Positions 11,622-24,296 of a DNA stretch of 64,000 nt are shown in pieces. The stretch covers positions 53,460,501 to 53,524,500 of the forward strand of contig CP136891.1 in assembly GCA_034359265.1 (NCBI GenBank), given 5' to 3'. The notes below the pieces were generated by a model that worked only from the letters and a program-made list of their open reading frames with translations, was not told the DNA's origin and ran no database searches. Position 1 is the stretch's first letter, and each line of letters starts with the position of its first letter. Origin of the DNA: Canna indica (Eukaryota; Streptophyta; Magnoliopsida; Zingiberales; Cannaceae). The position numbers and the translations under genes are program-made.

Positions 11622-14600
11622 GTGGCAGAATCTGGGAATGTCGGGGAAGTGCGATCGTCTACTGATGATACGGAGTATGAAGATGATCCATTTTTAATCC
11701 AAGGTAGCGATGCATCAGGTACCCTTCTCGTTTTTGTGAAGTTAACTGGTCATGAAAACTTTTTGCCATGGCGAGAATCCATGCTCATCTCTCTGTCTGC
11801 TAAAAACAAAGAAGGATTCGTGGACGGAATAATTCAGGTTCCAGATCCAAACTCATCAAAATTCCGCATATGGAAGCGATGCAATAATCTTGTGCGATCA
11901 TGGATAATTTAGTCGATCACACCAGAGTTGACTACTAGTGTAATTTACACCAAAACAACTCATGAGATGTGGATGGACCTTGAGGATCGATTTGGAAAGA
12001 GTAATGAACTGAAAATCTACGAATTAAAGATCCAGATCACAATGACAAGGCAAGGGAACTCTACTGTGGCCGCTTACTTCACAAAGCTGAAATCTTTATG
12101 GGATGAGTTGGATGCAGTGGAATTGAACTCTAAGTATGAGTGTGGAAAAGCAAAAGTGAATGTTGCAAAGGATAGACTAACCCAATTTTTGAAGGATTTG
12201 AATGAAATCTACACAAGTGTAAGAGGCCAAATTTTGTTGATGAAGCCCTTACCCAACCTGAATCAAGCCTATTCCCTTCTGGAACAAGAGGAATCCCAGA
12301 GGAAAATAGGCTCGCAGAGCAATAGAGTAGTGGACAGCATTGCACTTAACAGCATGAAACAGCCTTATGAGCAGCGTTTCAAAACTCAGAACAGTGAGCA
12401 ATATGTTAAAAAAATTTGCGAATTCTACAAGAAAGTGGGTCATACAAAAGACATTTGCTATAAGCTGCATGGATATCCGAATGGGGGCAAGTAGTTTAAA
12501 GGGAAACAAAAGTTTCGAAAGATCAGCCAACAAAGCCATTGTGGAGAATAATGAGATGAAAAATGAGATGAGGGCTGAATCTTCAAATGGTAAAAAAGAA
12601 GGAAGTCATGCGGGCTTCACAGAAGAACAGTATTCCACTTTGTGCTCGACACTGCTAAGTATGCTAGGCAACAAGAACAACACAGGTACAAATTCTGCAA
12701 TGGTGAATATAGCTGGTAAGAGCCTTTACAATGCTGAGAAAGAAAATTTAGAAGAAATGAATTTTGGATAGTGGAGCAACTGACCACATTGCTTCAAGAA
12801 ATGTAAACTTGTCAAATGTTTTGAAAACTTCAAATAAGGGCAGGGTGTCACTGCCTAATGGAGACTCAATACCTGTTACTTACATGGGGACAGCTCATAT
12901 AAATGAACACATGAAACTGCAAAATACATTATCTGTAGCAAATTTTCATTTCAATTTACTATCTGTTAGTAGGTTGACAAAGGAATTGAACTTCTCCATC
13001 ACCATTAATCCTTCAAATTTTGTCATCCAGGACTTGGTCTCGAAGAAGACATTAGGGAGTGGTGATGAAGAAGGTGGTCTATACATATTGAGAAAATCAC
13101 CTAAGAAAGATACTGACAGTAGCTCTAAAAAGAAGGCCTTAAATGTCACCTTGGATGCTCAAGCTTTATGGCACCTAAGGTTAGGCCACATGTCATCAGA
13201 CTTGTTTTCTAAATGAGGTTGTTCTCTAAATGTATTCCTGAATTGAGTAGTTCTTCAGACTTGTTTTGTAATGTTTGTCCAAAAGCAAAGATATGTAGAT
13301 TACCATTTTGTCTCACTATGAATAAAACAAGTAGATGCTTTGAACTCATCCACTGTGATGTCTGGGTCCTCATAAGAAAAGGATCTATGATAATTGATCT
13401 TACTTCCTAACAGTTGTAGATGACTTTTCAAGAGCAACATGGACTTTTTTGTTTTCACACAAAAGTCAAGTTCCTAACATACTATTAAACTTCATAAAAA
13501 TGGTGAAAAAGTAGTATGACAGTGACATTAAAATGGTGTGAACAGATAATGGTTCGGAATTTTTTAACTCAGTAATGAATACTTTCCTATCAAGTTTAGG
13601 CATTGTACATCATTGTTCTTGTGTAGAGACACCTCAATAGAATGTCGTGGCTGAGAGAAAGCACAGACACTTGTTGGAGGTTGCCAGAAGTTTGAAACTT
13701 CAAGCACAAATGCCAATTAGGTTTTGGGGAGAATGCATTCAAACAGCAACATATTTGATTAATAGAATGCCTAGTGTGAAACTAGGGAACAAGAGTCCTT
13801 TTGAGATTCTTTACAAGAGAAAGCCAACATTAGATCATTTAAGGGTATTTGGATGTCTTTGTATGCAAGTACCTTAAAACAAGTGAGATCAAAATTTGAT
13901 GAAAGAGGTAAAGAAGCAGTTTTTATGGGTTATCGTAACACCCAGAAAGGTTACAAAATATATGAAATAGAAACAAACAAGCTCACAATATCAAGGGATG
14001 TGTTATTCATAAAGCACATATTTCCTTTTGATGAAAAAGGTGCAAACAAAATAGTGTATCCAATTCCTCTAGGTTTAGTAGACAGAAACTTTGAAGAGAT
14101 TGGGGATACACATATAGAGAAATAATGTAGAAAAAGACTTGGATTTAAATCAGGTTTTGGAATGCATACCTGGACATGAAGTGTGTGAGACTGAAAGTGA
14201 TAAAGAAGAAACAGCTAAATAGAATGATGGTTATCACAATTCAAAAAAAAAATTCTCTTATGAGCCTGAAAATGATAGAAGTTGTGAGCTTGTTAGTAAA
14301 CCAAACACACCAGAGGGAAAAGAAAGACAAGGATGCCAACAAAATACAATGATTATGTGTGTAGCTCATATATACCCAAAACTCAGTTTAGAGAGAACAA
14401 CCATGGATTTTCACCATATCCATTGGCTAAATATCTCAGTTTGTCAGCCATATCAGTGGACCATAGATGTTATTTGGCATCCATTGATATCCACCAGGAG
14501 CCAAGAACATATGAGGAGGCTGCATTGAATCCAATCGGGAAGAAGTGAATGCAAGATGAACTAAAGGCTATTGAAGAAAATAACACATGGATATCCAATT

Positions 14601-16024
14601 GGATGCAAATGGGTATACAAAATAAAATTTAAGCAAGATGGAACTGTTGACAAGTACAAGTCAAGACTTGTAGCTAAAGGGTATATACCCAAATAGAAGG
14701 TATCGACTATCAAGACACTTTTGCTCCAGTGTCAAAATTTGCAACAGTGAGGATTACCTTAGCTGTAGCTGCTGCTTTGAATTGGCCATTGTTTCAGTTG
14801 GATGTCAACAATGCCTACTTGCATTGAGACCTCGAAGAGGAAGTTTATATGAGAATGCCACCTGATTATGGCAGAACAGGAGACCTGAGAGTTTGCAAGC
14901 AGAAAAAATTACTATATGGATTAAAACAGGCATGAAGGCAATGGTTTTCGAAGTTGTCCTCAAAAATCAAAAGCCAAGGATACACTCAAAGCTATTGTGA
15001 ACCTTATATGTTTATTAAAAAATGTGACAAAGGAATAGTGATAGCTCTGGTATATGTAGATGATATAATTTTAACTGGTTCAAATGAGGAAGGCATAAGA
15101 GATCTCAAGAGATACTTGAATGATCAGTTTAAAATTAAAGACTTAGGAAGACTGACCTACTTCCTAAGTCTAGAAGTTCAAAGAACCAGTAAAGGCATTC
15201 ATATCAGTCAAAGAAAATACATAATTGATTTGTTGGCAGGAATGAAGATGCTTGACTGCAAGCCTAAATCTACTCCAATGGTTTTGAATAACAAAAAACA
15301 AAAAGAGGCTGCTGAAAGTGGGGATGTTTTTGATGATCACACTGCTTACAGGGCATTGATTGGAAAATTACTCTATATAACAGTGACTAGACCAGATGTC
15401 ATGTATAGTGTACACCAGCTTAGTCAATTTGTAGAGAACCCAAAGATAATGCATTATCAAGCTGCACTGAGGATCCTAAGATACTTGAAAGGAACAGTGG
15501 GTTTGGGTTTATTCTACTCATCCAGCGAAAGGACACTTGTAACAGGTTACTTGGATGCTGATTGGGGGAGTTGTCCCTTGTCAAGAAAATCCATTTCCGG
15601 GTACTTAGTGAAGATAGGAACTTCCACTGTAAATTAGAAGTTCAAGAAGCAAGTGACTATGAGTAGGTCAAGTGCAGAAAGCGAGCTTCGGGCCCTTTCT
15701 AGTGCAACAGCTGAAGTGGTATGGACTCTAAATTTACTAGCAGAAATGGAGATCAAACAAGAGGATGAGGTGCTAATGTACTGTGATTCATAGAGTGTCC
15801 TGCATATTACCAAAAATCCTATGTTTCACGAGTGCACAAAACACCTTGAAGTAGACTGCTACTTCGTTCGCGAGAAATTTCAAGAAAAATTGATCAACCC
15901 TGTGTATATATCAAGCAAGGAACAAACTGCAAATATATTAACTAGAGCTCTACCAATCGAGCAGCATGAAAAGCTATGTTCCAAGTTGGGAATGGAGAAC
16001 CCCTTCTCCATCCTACCAACTTGA
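11622..16024 (+). pseudogene. copia-1 gag-pol polyprotein, heavily decayed
   Basis: Domains in normal copia order: capsid (ENFLPWRESMLISLSAKNK; then TTHEMWMDLEDRFGKSNELK), zinc knuckle near 12,417-12,460, aspartic protease (DSGATDHIA at 12,767), GAG-pre-integrase (LWHLRLGHMSSDLF, about 13,167), integrase ([17 protein letters not shown], about 13,720), RT (YVDDIILTGS, about 15,053) and RNase H (LDADWGSCPLSRKS to ILTRALP). Many breaks: in-frame TAG at 11,910, 13,638 and 15,791, stops TGA at 14,827 and 14,933, and frameshifts near 12,490, 13,210, 13,400 and 13,860. The zinc knuckle has CEFY where CxxC is required (second Cys to Tyr). No ATG opens the gag frame. Closest relative here is copia-2 at 26,941. 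Confidence 0.92.
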
Positions 16025-16030
16025 GGAGGG
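16022..16030 (+). promoter_or_regulatory. Polypurine tract of copia-1
   Basis: TGAGGAGGG abuts the 3' LTR and equals the TGAGGAGGG motif of copia-2 at about 31,930. It primes plus-strand synthesis in the copia life cycle. Confidence 0.85.
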
Positions 16031-16289
16031 TGAAATGAAGGATCAGTGAGAAATGGCAGGTAATAACGGCGATTGAAGACGAGTAATAAAGAGTTGTTTC
16101 TTAAGTAGACCAAAGGGCATTTTAGTAATAGTACCTTTTAAGCTTCAAATGTATAAAAGGAGCGAACTAGGTCCCTTCGCGTGAAGAGTGAATGTATTCT
16201 TTGAACTTTACATTTTTCCATTTTTTCCCCTTTTGTAAGTTTTTCTTCTACAGAATACATTTTGAGATGAGATGTTGATTCATTAGATG
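16031..16289 (+). repeat. 3' LTR of copia-1, truncated
   Basis: Begins TGAAATGAAGG and follows the 5' LTR until 'cattagatg' at 16,289, then similarity stops. About 48 bp of the LTR end, and hence any right-hand target duplication, are missing. Confidence 0.9.
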
Positions 16290-17733
16290 GTCATAGCTAC
16301 TTTGGATTATGTCAATTAACCTTGAACACCAATAATGTCGCACGACAGCATCAATTTAGTGAATAGTATGTCATCTTCACATTGTTTTATAATTAAGTTC
16401 ATTAAATAATGCCCATTTGCTAATTATCTTTAGTGGTTAATGAAAGTATGCTTTCCTCAAACACATTATCTTGCATTGCTAATTTTAGATATGTTCACTT
16501 GACAATGGTACCTCTGAAATATATGTTCGGCTATCAAGTTCATATTTGTTTTCTTCCTTAACTTCTAACAATTTTAAGGCCATAATATGAAAGAATAATT
16601 AATATTGTTAATATTAGGTAAGACTATATTTAATATTGTATGATTTTTTATATTATAATTTCTTTGTTGTCGATCTCTATTTGACGCTTCTGTTGCATAG
16701 TCATAAATTTTTAATCCCTTGACCTATTTAAACATAAGATTGTGTTTTCTAACTCAAATTGCAGTGTACATGCATACATTTTTTCTTCAAACATGAGCAA
16801 TCAACTAAGGCTACATTATCGCAAAATATTTTAGAGATGATTTATTTTTTTTCACTAATAATCATAAATTGCACTTATCTTGGAGGCATCTACGGCTTCC
16901 ATTATAGCGTAACCAAAGGTATATACATAAATTGACACATATATGAGCGTTTGGTCTTCATCTAAGAATGCTGCTTATATATAATAAGCAAATTTGAATA
17001 TTGCTTTTTATATTAAAACAAATTAGAATGTTTCTTATATATAGATTAATATTAATTATTAATGCAAGACAATTTTTAATTTTTATACCTTAATAAAAAG
17101 CTTTTTATTTTGTATTTTTATATTAAATTTCTAGTAGTGAAAACATAATATAATATTTCTAGTAGTGAAAACATAATATAATATTTCCAATCAAAGAAAC
17201 TTTTGTAGTTTAAAATTATTTAATATATTTTTTTCTATTTTTTCTCAAATTTTTATCATATATCTAAATTATATTTAATATAATGTTACCATTTCTTTTG
17301 TGTGTATTTTGATAGTTGAAATCTATGTAGATTTTATTATAATTTGTTTTGATTTTTTTCATGTAGAATATTATTACTATTAAGATTTTATTAAAAGAAA
17401 CTTTATAAAATGAGTATACTTTGAAACAAAATATGTATAAGTATATAGAAGCATTATTTATGTATTGAAGTCAATTTTTCCTTAAAAATATTAATGTAAT
17501 ATTTTATTCTTTGTATGAGTATAAATTTTATTGTATTTTTCATAAACATTTATTTTTATGCTTAGATTTTTAATAATCAATTTATAATGATGTTATGTAT
17601 TTGAATAAAATATTATTTACAATTTATAAATGAAACTTGTAATGTTATATTTAAATTTATTTAATTATTTATTATTATTTAAATAAAATTTTATTTATTT
17701 ATATATATTTGCGCAACGCGCGGATTCGACTAG
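16290..17733 (+). mobile_element. AT-rich DNA ending in a Helitron-like 3' terminus
   Basis: No coding sequence. The stretch is very AT-rich and holds a perfect tandem duplication of about 29 bp (unit 'tttctagtagtgaaaac...') near 17,127-17,186. At its right end 'gcgcaacgcgcgg' can form a short GC hairpin, followed eight bases later by CTAG at 17,730-17,733 with T next. This is how plant Helitrons end (hairpin, then CTRR, inserted before T). I saw no convincing 5' TC end, so the element limits and even its identity are uncertain. Confidence 0.35.
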
Positions 17734-17834
17734 TATAAATATAAATAGATAACACAAGAACTCGAGAATAAATATTAGCCATAGGAATGAGTCGTCTCCA
17801 TTGAGGATACAACCCATCTGCTCCTCCCTTCAAG

Positions 17835-17842
17835 TATAAAAG
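17835..17842 (+). promoter_or_regulatory. TATA box of the polygalacturonase gene
   Basis: TATAAAAG lies 146 bp before the start codon. A transcript beginning about 30 bp downstream would have a leader of roughly 110 bases and would exclude the upstream ATG at 17,857. Confidence 0.65.
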
Positions 17843-17980
17843 GGAGGTTGCCTACCATGAAGCATTCAGCTGCTCTCATTTCATCAATTCTTCCTCGTTC
17901 AATAAAAGAAAACTTGGGGGTCCGAGGAACGGTCTCCACCATCTCAGGAGCTCTCGTCAACCAAAGTAGAAAAATAATCA

Positions 17981-20056
17981 ATGGCTTCAGAAGCCAGATT
18001 TATGTTCATTGGATTGTTATTCTTAATTCTAAAGGCTGCAAGTGCACAGCAGTTGGGTGAATACAATGTGAAGGCTTATGGAGCTTCAGGAGACGGCAAA
18101 ACTGACAGCACAAAGGTGAGCAGGATGTTAAATGTGTATGCATGTTTCTCTTTATATATTAATTATCTCAAATATATGGAGCTTTGGTGCCTATATAAAA
18201 TTAAAATGAAATCATATATGTACAACTATAGGCTTTCCAAGATGCCTGGAAAGAATCTTGTGCTACGGAAGGGAAGCCAAGGATTGTGATCCCTGAGGGA
18301 AAGTACTTAGTCGGCCCCTTGGTCTTCGAAGGGCCTTGCAAGGGCACGCAGGTGATAGAATTAAGAGGAGAACTACTCGCATCAACAGATCTCAGTAGTT
18401 ATGAAAGTAATTGGATTCAGTTCGAGTACATCGATGGGTTGATCATCACGGGCAATGGCAAATTCAATGGACAAGGAGCCATAGCTTGGCCTCATAATGA
18501 ATGTCCAAAGAGATGGAGCTGCAAACTTCTACCCACGGTACGTAGCATCTCGATCATTTTATCATAACTCATCTCATTGATTATATATTACATACATTAT
18601 TTGTATATATATGATCGAATTAACTGCATGGGTCTATCAAATTATATATATTTTTTTCAAATAAAATTTAATTTATTGCTCTAGGAATTAGGAAAAGACC
18701 ACTTGAAATCGATCCAGATGCAACAAAATTTTGGTAAGATAAAAAATTATCTGCTAAATAGGATCAAATTGGATAACTAATATATTTGAAAGTTTTGGAG
18801 TTGAAATTCTTTTTATATTTTTAATTTCATAATGTTATGAATAAATAATCTATTTTTTGTAATATTTTGTGAGATTGATAAGATTTTTTATTTTTTTATA
18901 AAAAAAATAGATTATTTATTTCATTTCTTTTATAATCAATGTTTTATTTTCAAAAAAGAAACAAGAACAACAGAAAAAAAAAAAAAAATCATTTTTGACA
19001 AGTCTTCTAAACCAAATATTTGTTTCATATAGAATAACATAATAACATATCTTCATCTACTTCATGTTGCAACGCAGTCCTTGGTTTTTAGCAATGTCAC
19101 CGAAGCTACCATCACAGGCATTACATCACTTGATCCAAAGTTATTCCACATGCAAGTATTTAGATCACACGACATGACGTTCAACTCCATCTGGGTTACA
19201 GCTCCAGGAGACAGTCCAAACACTGATGGCCTCCATATCGCCGAGTCTAGCAACATTGTGATCAATAATGCAGTCATTGGCACAGGTGACGATTGCATCT
19301 CCATTGGCCCAGGGAACAGAAATTTGAGTATCTCCGGTGTGACTTGCGGCCCTGGCCATGGCATTAGTGTCGGAAGTCTGGGTAAGACTGCAGGCGAGAA
19401 TGATGTTGTCGGCTTAACAGTGACAAACTGCACCTTCGTTGGAACATCCAATGGACTGAGAATCAAATCATGGCAATCTTCAGTATCTGCCTTGAAGGCT
19501 AGCGGCTTCCATTATGAGGATATCGTAATGAAGGATGTCTACAATCCCATCATTATAGATCAAGAGTATTGTCCGTATGTGTCATGTCCTGAAAAGGTAT
19601 TCATATATTCAAGCTTTTGATCTATAATACGGTGGATAAAATTTGATATAATTAATATATCAAATTAAATTGGTACGTACATCTACATTCCATATACATG
19701 ATGCATGCATTATTCGTAAACCAAAATATATTATTAGTCGTAACAATATAAATCATGCATTGTACTAATTTTAAATCATAATCTAGTGGCTTATTTTATT
19801 CCCTTATTCTTCTTTTGCTTAGGACCCTTCTCTAGTAAAGATCACCGACGTCACGTTCAAAAACATACGGGGCACTTCTCTCGCGGAGGAAGCTATTAAA
19901 CTTGTATGTAGTGCATCAAATCCTTGTGAAGGTGTGCAGTTGCAGGACATACACTTTGAGTACACTGGTGACAAGCCGAATGCAAATTTTAAATCTACTT
20001 GTGTTAATGCCCACGGTTCCTCCAACGACAATGTAAATCCCGACTCCTGCTTTTGA
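17981..20056 (+). CDS. Polygalacturonase (GH28), complete, four exons
   Basis: Exons 17,981-18,115, 18,232-18,537, 19,078-19,596 and 19,823-20,056 join in phase 0 at canonical GT/AG sites to 397 residues. Residues 1-22 form a secretion signal (hydrophobic FIGLLFLILKAASA), so the enzyme acts in the cell wall, hydrolysing alpha-1,4-galacturonan of pectin. All four GH28 signatures are intact: NTD at 195-197, GDDC at 217-220, GHG at 240-242 and RIK at 275-277; both catalytic Asp pairs and the His are present. There is no N-terminal propeptide. Length and the RGELLASTDLS and GPCKGTQV wording fit the exopolygalacturonase-like, often pollen-expressed, clade (inference). Introns are 116, 540 and 226 bp. 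No stop or frameshift was found, and it is the only complete host gene in the window. Confidence 0.95.
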
Positions 20057-20178
20057 TATTTAGGCCTTGTGTCTATGAACTTCAATTGGACTTCATCCGT
20101 CATCTTGTATCTATAAAAAAGTTTTGTATCATTTGCAACCGCAGCATGAAAGATACATATAATTTTTCCAATGCATTT

Positions 20179-20184
20179 AATAAA
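20179..20184 (+). terminator. Poly(A) signal of the polygalacturonase gene
   Basis: AATAAA lies about 120 bases after the stop codon, a usual distance for a plant near-upstream element. Confidence 0.55.
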
Positions 20185-20613
20185 GAAAGATGACGTTAGA
20201 CCATGATGGAGTTGATTATGCTGAAATCACCCACTCTACTTTGTATTGATTATGCTGAAATCTTCCCCTCTAGACAACTCTTGACATACGCTTCCATTCT
20301 TTGAGCATGAACTTGAAAAAATTGACTGGTCTTTTTGTGAGTTGAACATCCACACTAGACGGGGATGTTTTACGCTAATTCTTATGCCTAATTTCGGTTT
20401 CAACGGTTTTTTGAGTGATTAGGCAAACACAAGTAATTAACTAAGTGAAGAAGCAAAAATGTAAAGCAATTAAGAGCAAACAAGCAATGGCAATTACACA
20501 AATGAATTTAATTATAGTGGTTTAGTAACCCGCACTACAACAGATAAGACTTGTAGCCACGAAATATTACCCACGAATCATCAATTGGGGATAAGACATA
20601 CCCAAGTGTTGTT
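20185..20613 (-). other. Intergenic, with a short LTR-B-like fragment
   Basis: No gene. A 23-24-bp phrase 'ttgattatgctgaaatc' occurs twice (about 20,211 and 20,248). From about 20,343 to 20,540 the sequence looks like an eroded end of the long copia LTR family on the minus strand ('catccacactagacgggg', later 'tatagtggtttagtaacc'). Confidence 0.45.
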
Positions 20614-21665
20614 AGACATACGTTTTCTTCTGGGGACCATCATGCCTGTCTGTCGGTACCAGTGCCTCCTTTCGGAGCGCCTCATCTACAACCTGAGCAA
20701 AAGAAGTGTCCTCTGTGTAATGGATCAGTTTGACGATTTGCGACCGCAACCCCTCAACAAACCTCTTGACCCTAGCGGTCTATATGGCTATCAAAGTGGG
20801 ATCGTACTACAAGAGTCAAGTGAACTCCATCTCATAATTTGTCACCGACATACTGCCCGTCTGACGCAGTAGCTCGAACTCTTTCGCCCGCCTGTCCCGG
20901 ACGCTCATCGGTAGATACTTCTCCACCATAGCAGCTCTAAACTCCTCCCAGGTAGGGGATAGTGCATCTGCTGCTCTGCGGTCCCTTTAGGTGTGAAGCC
21001 AATCCTTGGTTGGACCTCGCTATAACCCGATCAGTCGAGCGGTCATCTCAGAAGAACAACCAAGCTCCCTGCATAGCTCATAGCAATCTCCTAGGAAACT
21101 GGTGACCTCCACCCGCTGATCTGTCCCTGTATACTCTGGTTGCCTGAATGCAACAAAATATACATATGAAGGTGCTCTGGGGGCTCTGACCATCAGTGCC
21201 ACTAGCTGGACCACCTCTGGTGCTGCGGGTACTGTCGGTACCTACTGTGGCTGTTGTCTCAGCTCTTGCTCCCTGCAGAGTGCCTCTATTAGCTTAGCCA
21301 CTCGGGCCTACAACTGCACAACCATGGGATCCTGTCCCACCTCCTCCCGGGCCTGCGGTGGTCTCCCACGACCCTGGCCCCGGCCTCGGCCTTGGCCTCG
21401 GCGCTCAGTGGAGTTGCTATCACTACTGCTCCTTGCAGCATCAAAGACCTCCATCAAGCTGGAATCACCAAAAAGAAAACATCAACATTAGACAATTTAA
21501 TTCACCTTAAGTCATTAAGTAACTCAACCACAAGTCGCGTTGAGGTGCAAACTTAGCCCATTGATCTCATAATATACCCTACCATATACTGACACGCTAG
21601 TAATGCCCTATACGGTGACAACTCTAGGTCATAGTCAAACTGAACCATATGCTCTGATACTACAT
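20614..21665 (-). pseudogene. Ty3/gypsy gag relic with primer site
   Basis: The minus strand reads the start of a chromovirus-type gag (VAFRQPEYTGTDQRVEVTSF, then GDCYELCRELGCSSEM), the same protein as the copy at 52,250-52,675 but with frameshifts and stops. The coding part ends leftwards near 20,614, where similarity with the second copy stops. The primer site lies at 21,651-21,662, next to the LTR; it is complementary to initiator Met tRNA with one changed base. Protease, RT and integrase are missing, so this is a 5' fragment of an element. Confidence 0.85.
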
Positions 21666-24296
21666 TGTCACGCCCCAACTCAGAGTCACGTGACCGGCCA
21701 GGGTATACATGCCTATACCACGCAGCCTAAACCAAGCACATGCCAACTCAATAATAAAACATAGCGGAAAGAAATAAGCAAGTTTTATTTCAAATGAAAA
21801 ACCAAACAGAATTCATTAAAAGTAAGTTTAGCAAAATTATAAAGTGCGGAAATAATAAATCGGTTCAACGGTTCAATTACAATGAAATCTGAAATAAAGA
21901 TATGAATGTCCCCAAGGGACTACAACTCTAAAACACTAAAACATAAGTGCATGACTAACTACCAAAAACTCGACTACGACCCCTAATTAGGACTGCTATG
22001 AGATCATGTGGCTCATCTGCCCTCCAGCTGGGCCAAGTGCTCCAGCCCACCTTACCGGTCAGGGTCTGCAAAACAAAAATAAAATGACAATGGGTGAGTT
22101 CAAAAGAACTCAGTGAACGGTTCTACCAACCCTCACTAGAAACCAAACACAGATATGAAGCATAAAGCAAAAATGGTTATCTAACGACCACCTGCCCAAA
22201 GGCAGCCAAAACCCAAACGGTGAAGATTAACAGGCCAAAGCCTTCCATGCCCTAAGGCAACAAACATACTAGGATAATCGGGAAGGCCCTCCGATCTTAT
22301 CCTAATATAAAGAAACTCGGGAGCAATCGAGATTGGCCCATCTGAACTTGCTCCACGAGACGCGTAGGAACAATCGAGAATCGCCCATCCGAACTTGCCC
22401 CTTTAAGATATCACAAAAATAATCGGGATTTGACTGTCTGAACTTATTCCTTAAAAGCACCTCGAGAATAATCAAGTAGGCCCTCCAAACTTATTTCATG
22501 ATGCCAAACCGGAACAATCGGGATTTGCCCTTCCGAACTTGTTCCAATAACGTAGGAGTAATCAGGATTCGCCCATCCCTTACCCCTTTTAAATATAGAA
22601 TCTTGGGAACAATCGGAATTTGTCTATCTGAGCTTGTTCTACAAGATACGCAGGAACAATCGGGATTTGCCCATCCAAACTTGTTCCACAGGTTGGGAAT
22701 TAACCATCCAACCTTTCGGGCCTAGCCCGCAATCCGGCTCCTCAACGAGCCTCTCTGTCATTCATAAAGATATGGTGCATCGTGATCTAAGTCAAGTCTC
22801 TCCTACGGTGTCTTAGGGGTGTCCAAATTGGGAAGTGTCTCAGCACTCCAATACCCGACCCCAACTCCTAGACCCGTAATGTCATAACCCGTGAGGTTTT
22901 ATTTCATGCATAATTTTATTTATTAGTTCATAACAAATTATGCTGACCCCTTGGTCAATTTTATTTATGCAATTAAAATTTAGATCATCAAGATTAGGGT
23001 TTTGTTTTAGCTTTCTGTTATGCCTGAAACTGATGTATCTAACCCAAATCTAATCTCCAGAGTAGGTCCTATGCTTCCAAACTATATTTTCTGGTCGAAA
23101 TAATAGGTTACACAACTATGTTCAGAGAAATACCCACACCACAGCAAGTATTCTAAAATCAACACAGAATCATCATCTCAGCATGAATTTCCAGCAACAT
23201 TAAATTTTTAGCATAGCATGAAAATAAATCCGAAATTTATAGAAATTAGATCCTTAATTATCATCAAAATAGAATACTAATTTTTAGATAGATCTCTCAA
23301 ATTTCATACTTATTAAACAAGGCTAACAAGCACCAACAACATCATAAACAAGAAACAAGCATCATGATCAAGAACCCTTCTTCAAGAACCTTCATGGCAT
23401 CAATAGCAAAATCTTAATTTTGTAAAACATGATTTCTATCCAAAAATCACAAATTAATTACAAGACATGCTTGGACATATAGGAACTCGATTTGATAAGC
23501 AATTTAAGGTATGGATCTCAAGAACGCCAAAAACTCTCACTTAGGCATGTCACTAAACACCTTGAGGGCACCCTCGTCTCCACCTTGAACGAGCACCCCT
23601 AGGATCATCCTAGGGCTGCCGAACCCCATAGGGTAGGGTTTAGGGCTCCCTCAAACACGGCAAACAAAAGGAACGGCGATAATTCGAGAGATCAACGGAA
23701 AACAAAATAAGAACATCCAAGCCTCCAAAAATGGCTTCAGGAATTCGAAGAAACTCGAAAAGAATGAGGGTAAAACCACTCACATGAATAGGGAGGATGA
23801 TTAGAGGAGAAATCCCGGATGACGACCCTCGAATTCGGCTTCAAGAGATGGAGGCTCGGCTCCACCAAGGAAAAGAAGTGGGCGGCGGCTCTTCCTCAAG
23901 CTACCGGCTCCAACAAGAGGAAGAAGAGGGCAGCGGCTCCTCCTCAAGCCACGGCTTGGCTTCCAAGGTAGAGGAAGAGGAAGAAGAAGAAGAATGGGCT
24001 TGGCTTTGGCGGCTAGGCTCGACGGCTCCAAGAGGAGAGAGAAGAGGGGCGGCTGGCTGGCAGCTGACTTGCGGCTAGCTGGTGGCTCCTCTTCTTCAAT
24101 TGGCTTGTGCAGCTCCAATAGGGAGCCACAAGCCAAGGGGAGGGGGGTTATATGCTCCCTCCTCAACCATAACTCAACTAAATCCCATATTAAACCTGCA
24201 TCCATCTCAAGCCGAACCTGAACCCGCTAACCCGATTTAACTTAATTAATCCTATTCCAATCCCATGCTACCACAAGCACCAATCATATGCATATA
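21666..24296 (-). repeat. Ty3/gypsy LTR, 5' LTR of the gag relic
   Basis: Opens TGTCACGCCCC with GTCACGTGACCGGCC within the first 35 bases and runs collinear with the LTR at 52,973-55,815. The last ~230 bp (ending TATTACA in the other copy) are missing, and the sequence passes into a CACTA terminus at 24,297. It carries the hairpin array at 22,271-22,687. Its GC-rich end (23,800-24,220) contains 'gaggaagag'-type runs with long but unconserved ORFs on both strands, which I do not regard as genes. Confidence 0.88.
22271..22687. repeat. Array of nine hairpin units in the gypsy LTR
   Basis: Nine units of about 33-35 bp, separated by short linkers, share the core 'tcgggatttgcccatccga' between inverted arms. 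Examples: AGGATAA/TTATCCT (22,271-22,303), GGAGCAA/TTGCTCC (22,320-22,354), GGAACAA/TTGTTCC (22,511-22,545 and 22,653-22,687). The core itself can pair (TCGG/CCGA). Other units have one or two mismatches. The matching array is at 53,626-54,051. Confidence 0.85.

Noticed and set aside
17848..18060. Upstream ORF overlapping the polygalacturonase start
   Set aside because: Its only ATG (17,857) is about 15 bases after the TATA box, so it is probably not in the transcript.
19062..19466. Minus-strand ORF across polygalacturonase exon 3
   Set aside because: Antisense of a GH28 exon with all catalytic motifs on the plus strand.
22271..22687. Regular repeats considered as a CRISPR-like array
   Set aside because: The repeat cores vary, linkers are short and related, the same array recurs in another LTR of the family, and the context is eukaryotic.
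23797..24221. Overlapping long ORFs on both strands, Glu/Gly/Arg-rich
   Set aside because: They lie in the GC-rich purine-biased part of a gypsy LTR, exist in several frames at once and are not kept as proteins in the sister LTRs.
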